The notes under the pieces: model-generated | Database searches by the model: none | Seen by the model: only the letters and a program-made list of their open reading frames with translations | What the model was told of the DNA's origin: nothing | In this document: positions 24,149-28,128 of the stretch, in pieces | Position numbering within the stretch: position 1 is the first letter of the stretch | Layout: the number at the start of each line of letters is the position of its first letter | Position numbers and translations under genes: made by a program | Origin: Eggerthellaceae bacterium UBA3686 | GTDB taxonomy: Bacteria; Actinomycetota; Coriobacteriia; Coriobacteriales; Eggerthellaceae | Assembly: GCA_002371495.1 (NCBI GenBank) | Contig: DFIX01000050.1 | Span: 62,184 to 90,311 of the forward strand | DNA: 28,128 nt | Reading direction: 5' to 3'

Positions 24149-24329
24149 GACATCCCCCCCATCTGCGGCGGACCTGGTTGGCCCCATGCAAAGCTCAAGA
24201 GCGCCGATTGTAGACCGCTAAAAACCGTCGCGCGGCTCCCCCACTAATCGCACACCCCGCGCACACGCCAGCTTCACCTTCGCCTCTGCCAGCATCCCAT
24301 TTTGATGAAACGAGGCAGGCGCCCAGGGT

Positions 24330-24358
24330 GCATCGGATGTCAGGTTTGGGTACGTTTT
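24330..24358 (-). repeat. Solo arm of the 75-bp palindrome motif
   Basis: On the minus strand it reads AAAACGTACCCAAACC then TGACATCCGATGC, matching the arms at 17228-17426. No partner arm is seen nearby. Otherwise the gap 24149-24544 contains no supported gene; the long ORF starting at 24357 has low-quality sequence before 24600. Confidence 0.5.
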
Positions 24359-24544
24359 GCGTTTTGTGGCTTCAAAGCGTGCGGATGCGTGGAATCGGGA
24401 GCTCGTCGCGTGCGCGCGAGGTTGTTGCCGTTATAGCTGTGAGATGACTTGCAGCTTGCAAGCCTGTTGCGCGCCAGCTTGGCCCAGGCAATCCCGAGAG
24501 ATTACGGGACGAAAAGTTTGTAATGACGTATTATTGCCAGATGA

Positions 24545-24830
24545 AGAACAAGAGGAAGAGGTAAGAGCGCCGTACAATCTGTTCTGTTATGCGACGAATT
24601 GCTTGTGGCTGAGCTGCCGGAGGGTTTTCAGCCCATCCCGCACGACGAGCTCGAAGGCATACGGCTTCCGGTTTTCCTGCGTCTACGAAGATGCTGTCCA
24701 GGAGGGCGAGACGCTCGTGCTCAAACGTGATGTGCGTTGCTGCACGCTGATCTATTTCTCGCGTCCGGAGGCCGCGGAGCAGAATCACCCCATTTTCGAG
24801 GGCGTCATCGAATCGCTCGTGGTTCGCTAA
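24545..24830 (+). pseudogene. Frameshifted remnant of a small protein
   Basis: In one frame, bases from 24545 read ...LLCDELLVAELPEGFQPIPH then DELE; in the next frame from about 24650 they continue AYGFRFSCVYEDAVQEGETL through IFEGVIESLVVR to the stop at 24828. Dropping one G at about 24654 joins them into one sensible protein. There is no ATG with a ribosome site in the first frame, and a TGA lies at 24542-24544. I do not recognise the family. Sequencing error is an alternative to real decay. Confidence 0.45.
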
Positions 24831-24884
24831 AACGCGTCGGGCTATTTTGAAGCATTGCAAGGAGAGCAAGGAGAGGAATCCGCA

Positions 24885-25355
24885 ATGAACAAGCATATGA
24901 AAACAATCCTGGTCGTTTTGCTGGCTTTGGCCGCGTCTGCAACCGTCTTGGCAGGCTGCGCGGGCAACGCGGGAGGCGGAACGCTCAACAGCGAGATCAT
25001 TGCCGAAACGGGAGCGTTTAAGGTGACCGCCGACAACGCTGATGCGGACGCGGCCGTCACCGTCGGCGGCGCCGTGACGCTGGGGAAGGGCGATGCGCTG
25101 CTGGTAAGCCCCGACCTAACTAAGGGCAAACTGTACGTGACGCTGGCGAACAAGTCCGGAACGGCGTATGAAGGCGAGGCGAGCGGCAGGATGCTCGATA
25201 CGCACGAGGTGGCTGCTGGCACTTACGATATCACCGTGGCGTGCAAGGAGGCCGGAACCACTGGCGCGCTCGTGGTGGCGGCGGTTAACGCCGACGAGTT
25301 CGAGCAGCAAGACCGCGACCTCGACAAGGCGCTGGAGTCTCTGGGCGCCAAATAA
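24885..25355 (+). CDS. Small lipoprotein of unknown function
   Basis: The product is 156 aa. The ATG at 24885 follows GGAGAGG; the longer frame from 24855 would spoil the signal. Residues 1-24 are a lipoprotein leader (MNKHMKTILVVLLALAASAT, lipobox LAGC). The mature part is rich in Thr, Ala and Asp, with beta-strand patterns (GTYDITVACKEAGTTGALVV), suggesting a beta-sandwich exposed outside the membrane. No named family is recognised. A second lipoprotein gene follows 71 bp later on the same strand. Confidence 0.8.
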   Translation: MNKHMKTILVVLLALAASATVLAGCAGNAGGGTLNSEIIAETGAFKVTADNADADAAVTVGGAVTLGKGDALLVSPDLTKGKLYVTLANKSGTAYEGEASGRMLDTHEVAAGTYDITVACKEAGTTGALVVAAVNADEFEQQDRDLDKALESLGAK

Positions 25356-25426
25356 CGGATTTACTTAAAGTTGAAACGGGATCGTTTTCGGTTCGTAAGC
25401 ACGGATAATGCGCGGAGGAACGAAGT

Positions 25427-26650
25427 ATGCGAAAGAACTTGTTTGCAGTCGTAGCTGTCCTTGCCATGCTCGTGTGCCTGGTCGGATGTGCTGCATCGGG
25501 ACAAGCTGCCGGCAGTGCGTCGAGCGCTGCGAGCGCCGAGTCTTCTGGCGGCTCTTTCAGCGCCCAGCCTTCGGAGGTCCAGGGTCAAGCAAATGCCGAT
25601 AGCGGCAGCACGGCCGCGTCAGACGCCGCGGCCATCTCGGATGCTAGCGTGGCCTTCGCCTCGTGGAACGCAGATGCAGCATCGCTTTCGGCACTCGTCT
25701 CTTACGTCGAGGCAGCGACCGATGAGGGCGGTTCGGGCTACGTGCCGCCCAAGGACCGCATTGCAGTGTTCGACATGGATGGGACGTTCATCTGCGAGAA
25801 GGCACCCATATACATGGATCACATGCTGCTCTTGCATCGCGTGCAAGAAGATCCAGGCTATGCCCCGACCGACGAGATGCGCGCGCTCTGTGACCAGATG
25901 CGCGCTTCCGCTGACCAGGGGATTCCGCTGAACGATGCGGATTTGCCCTATAAAAAGAACGACGCGCTTGCCGACGCTTTCGCAGGCATGACCTTCGACG
26001 AGTTCCACGCCTACGTTGCTGATTTCATGGCGACGAAGGGCGTCGAGGGCTTCTCGGGCATGACGTACGGCGAGTCGTTCTACAAGCCCATGCTCGAGGT
26101 AATCGCTTACCTGCAGAGGAACGATTTCGACGTGTACGTGGTTACCGCATGCGAGCGCGAGGTGGTTCGTGCCGTGGTCGAACCTCTTGGCATCGACGCC
26201 TCGCACGTGATTGGCAGCGACTGGGCCTATGCGGCAACCAACCAGGGCGACGAAGACGGAGCCGCCTACACGTTCGAGAGGTCCGACGACTTGCTAATAG
26301 CGGGATACTATCTTGGCGAGACGGGCAAGACCAACAAGGTCATCGCCATCCAGCGAGAGATCGGCAAGCATCCCGTGTTGGCGTTCGGCAACAGCTCGGG
26401 GGATTTCGCCATGCTCAACTACGCGCTCGACAACGAGGCGTACCCGGCTGCGTCGTTCCTGGTCGTCGCCGACGACACCGAGCGCGAATACGGCGACGAC
26501 GTAAAAGCTGCCGATATGTATAAAGAAGCTGAAAATGCAGGTTGGACGGCCATTTCAATGCGGTATGATTGGTTAGCCATTTACGGCGATGGTGTTGTGA
26601 AGACCCATTTGCGCGCCGATAATGCCCAGGAACAAATCGAGGCAGCTTAG
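25427..26650 (+). CDS. Lipoprotein HAD-family phosphatase
   Basis: Predicted extracytoplasmic phosphohydrolase. The product is 407 aa. Residues 1-21 are a lipoprotein leader (lipobox LVGC), then a long Ser/Ala/Gln-rich linker to about residue 95. The HAD core has motif I FDMDGT (Asp about 117), motif II VVTACERE, Lys in GKTNKVIAIQ as motif III, and GNSSGDFAM as motif IV. A cap of about 100 residues sits between motifs I and II. GGAGG precedes the ATG. Its position next to a polyphosphate kinase suggests phosphate metabolism, but the substrate is unknown. Confidence 0.88.
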   Translation: MRKNLFAVVAVLAMLVCLVGCAASGQAAGSASSAASAESSGGSFSAQPSEVQGQANADSGSTAASDAAAISDASVAFASWNADAASLSALVSYVEAATDEGGSGYVPPKDRIAVFDMDGTFICEKAPIYMDHMLLLHRVQEDPGYAPTDEMRALCDQMRASADQGIPLNDADLPYKKNDALADAFAGMTFDEFHAYVADFMATKGVEGFSGMTYGESFYKPMLEVIAYLQRNDFDVYVVTACEREVVRAVVEPLGIDASHVIGSDWAYAATNQGDEDGAAYTFERSDDLLIAGYYLGETGKTNKVIAIQREIGKHPVLAFGNSSGDFAMLNYALDNEAYPAASFLVVADDTEREYGDDVKAADMYKEAENAGWTAISMRYDWLAIYGDGVVKTHLRADNAQEQIEAA

Positions 26651-26698
26651 CGCCGGGAAAAGGGCGAAATAACCGATAACTTGCGGGAAAGGAATTGT

Positions 26699-28128
26699 AT
26701 GCTCGAAAGAGTCGACTTCAGTGCGAAGAAGATGTCAAAAGAGGAGTACAAACCCGTTCATGACGAGCTCGTCAGCAAGCTCGTCATGCTGCAGCAGCAA
26801 GCAAGAACTGCGGGCGTGGGGCTTGTCGTGCTCGTTGAAGGCTGGCCTGGTGCTGGCAAGGGCAGCCGCATCTCGGACCTTGTTTACGAGCTGGATGCGC
26901 GTGCCACGCACGTGCGCGTCGCCGACGACATCGATCCCAAGGCGGCGAGGAAGTTTCCCGGCGTCAAATGGGGCGTGGCGGGCAACGATCCTCTTATGAA
27001 GCAGTTCTGGCAAGGACTCGGCGAGCGCGGCGAGATCACGTTCTACGATCGCGGATGGTACACCGCCGCAGCCGAGCGGGCGCTGTTCGGGCTGACCAAA
27101 GCCAATCCGAAGGAATTGAAGAAGCTGGCCAAAAAGGTAAAGGGCCTGCCGGAAGCCGAGCGCAGCGCCCTGATCGCCCGCAGCGCGCTGGTGAGCGACA
27201 CCGTCGGCGCCTACCAGCAGATAGCGCACGACTTCGAAAAGGCGCTCGTGGACGACGGCTACGTTGTCGTGAAGCTGTTCCTGCACGTTTCGAAAAAGGT
27301 ACAGAAAGAGCGTCTCGAGGGATTGCGCGAGAATCCCGACACCGCTTGGCGCGTGAGCAAGCGCAAGTTGCAGCTGACGAGCTACTACGACGATGCGTAC
27401 AAACTCTACGACCGCCTGTTGAAGGGGAGCGATTTTGCCGAGGCGCCCTGGACCATCGTGAACGGCGAAGACCGTCGCGCCGCGAATATCCAGATCGCCG
27501 AGGCGCTCGTCGCCGCTCTCGAGCATGCGTTGGCGGCTACGCCCGATGCCTCGGCAGAAGCGGCCAAGGCCAAGGCAGCCGAGAATTCCGCCGCATTGGC
27601 AGGCGTTGCCGTAGGCGGCGCAGAAGGCGGCGAAACCGCTGATCCAGAGGCTATGGCCAAGGCCTACGAGGAGGAAGCCGCCGCCCAGAGCGCGCTTGCA
27701 CCGCGCGGATCGAACTACATGATCATGGCGGGTTATCCGCAGATCGACCACTCCAAGGCCAAGCCGCGCATCGACGAGGCAGAGGAGTACCGCGCGTTGC
27801 TCAAGGAAGAGCAAGGACGTTTTCGCGCGCTGCAAGAGGAAATGTATCAGAAACGCGTTCCGCTCATGATCATGTACGAGGGCTGGGATGCCGCGGGCAA
27901 GGGCGGCAACATCAAGCGTATCGCCCAGGCCATCGACGCGCGCGCCTACGAGATATTCCCATCGCCCGCGCCTTCGAAAACCGAGCTGGCGCACCCGCAT
28001 CTGTGGCGTTACTGGATCCACTTGCCGGAGGCGGGCAAGGTCGGCATTTACGACCGCAGCTGGTACGGGCGCGTTCTCGTCGAGCGCGTGGAAGGCTTTG
28101 CCTCGCCCGAGCAGTGGGGCCGTGCCTA
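26699..28128 (+). CDS. Tandem PPK2 polyphosphate phosphotransferase (PAP type), 3' end cut
   Basis: The frame stays open to the right edge, giving 476 codons with no stop. Two PPK2 domains are fused. The first has Walker A EGWPGAGKGSRI (about residues 47-58), FYDRGWY and a lid. The second has EGWDAAGKGGNIKR (about 394-407) and IYDRSWYGRVLVERV. Such two-domain proteins transfer phosphate from polyphosphate to AMP (PAP), while single-domain PPK2 usually acts on ADP or GDP. A low-complexity Ala/Glu linker of about 60 residues (about 270-330) separates the domains. The ATG at 26699 has GGGAAAGGA upstream and follows the HAD gene by 48 bp, so the two may be co-transcribed. Confidence 0.92.
   Translation, partial: MLERVDFSAKKMSKEEYKPVHDELVSKLVMLQQQARTAGVGLVVLVEGWPGAGKGSRISDLVYELDARATHVRVADDIDPKAARKFPGVKWGVAGNDPLMKQFWQGLGERGEITFYDRGWYTAAAERALFGLTKANPKELKKLAKKVKGLPEAERSALIARSALVSDTVGAYQQIAHDFEKALVDDGYVVVKLFLHVSKKVQKERLEGLRENPDTAWRVSKRKLQLTSYYDDAYKLYDRLLKGSDFAEAPWTIVNGEDRRAANIQIAEALVAALEHALAATPDASAEAAKAKAAENSAALAGVAVGGAEGGETADPEAMAKAYEEEAAAQSALAPRGSNYMIMAGYPQIDHSKAKPRIDEAEEYRALLKEEQGRFRALQEEMYQKRVPLMIMYEGWDAAGKGGNIKRIAQAIDARAYEIFPSPAPSKTELAHPHLWRYWIHLPEAGKVGIYDRSWYGRVLVERVEGFASPEQWGRA

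Noticed and set aside
24357..24600. Coding start at 24357 for the 157-codon frame
   Set aside because: The first 80 residues are Cys/Arg-rich with no family features and begin in the solo repeat arm. Only the end of the frame looks like protein.

Overview
The window is a high-GC chromosomal segment, most likely from an anaerobic gut actinobacterium of the class Coriobacteriia (Eggerthellaceae-like). The evidence is the base composition, the codon use, the gene set (Tat-exported molybdopterin oxidoreductase with FeS and NrfD partners, several small lipoproteins) and the protein flavour. Both ends cut through genes: clpB lacks its 5' end and a tandem PPK2 polyphosphate kinase lacks its 3' end. 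No tool was run, so family calls rest on motifs read by eye.

Layout: (1) 1-2.8 kb: 3' two thirds of clpB, a repeat-bearing gap, and a conserved-looking acidic protein of unknown function. (2) 3.0-6.6 kb: the classic rpsF-ssb-rpsR-rplI block followed by dnaB, with a strong promoter, a possible S6:S18 autoregulatory leader, and a terminator after rplI. Two head-to-head copies of an unusual hairpin element lie between rplI and dnaB. (3) 6.6-10.2 kb: a perfect 78-bp palindrome, then an overlapping SbcD-like nuclease / SbcC-like ATPase pair of the YhaO/YhaN type. (4) 10.2-13.4 kb: a gap with a third copy of the hairpin element nested inside another inverted repeat, then purA, a large inverted repeat, and purD. 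(5) 13.4-16.3 kb: HemN/HemW-like radical SAM protein, convergent low-molecular-weight tyrosine phosphatase, and a leucine-rich-repeat protein. (6) 16.3-17.5 kb: a patch rich in repeats and remnants. It holds a second copy of a structured intergenic element, tRNA-Phe with a strong promoter, a duplicated tRNA 3' end, a truncated acetolactate decarboxylase, and two 75-bp palindromic elements. (7) 17.5-22.6 kb: a minus-strand dmsA-dmsB-nrfD-type respiratory operon with a divergent TetR regulator. (8) 22.6-28.1 kb: a 5'-truncated degV starting inside a hairpin, a TRIC-family membrane protein, a frameshifted remnant, two lipoproteins (one a HAD phosphatase), and the PPK2 gene.

The coding content is largely housekeeping plus one respiratory accessory operon. 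The unexpected part is between the genes. I see at least four families of repeated, potentially folding elements. The most striking is a 110-112 bp element in three copies. It has a conserved core of about 70 bp, but its 19-21 bp stem arms differ between copies while staying complementary within each copy, which is the signature of a selected fold. Two gene fragments (degV and acetolactate decarboxylase) are broken exactly at palindromic repeats.
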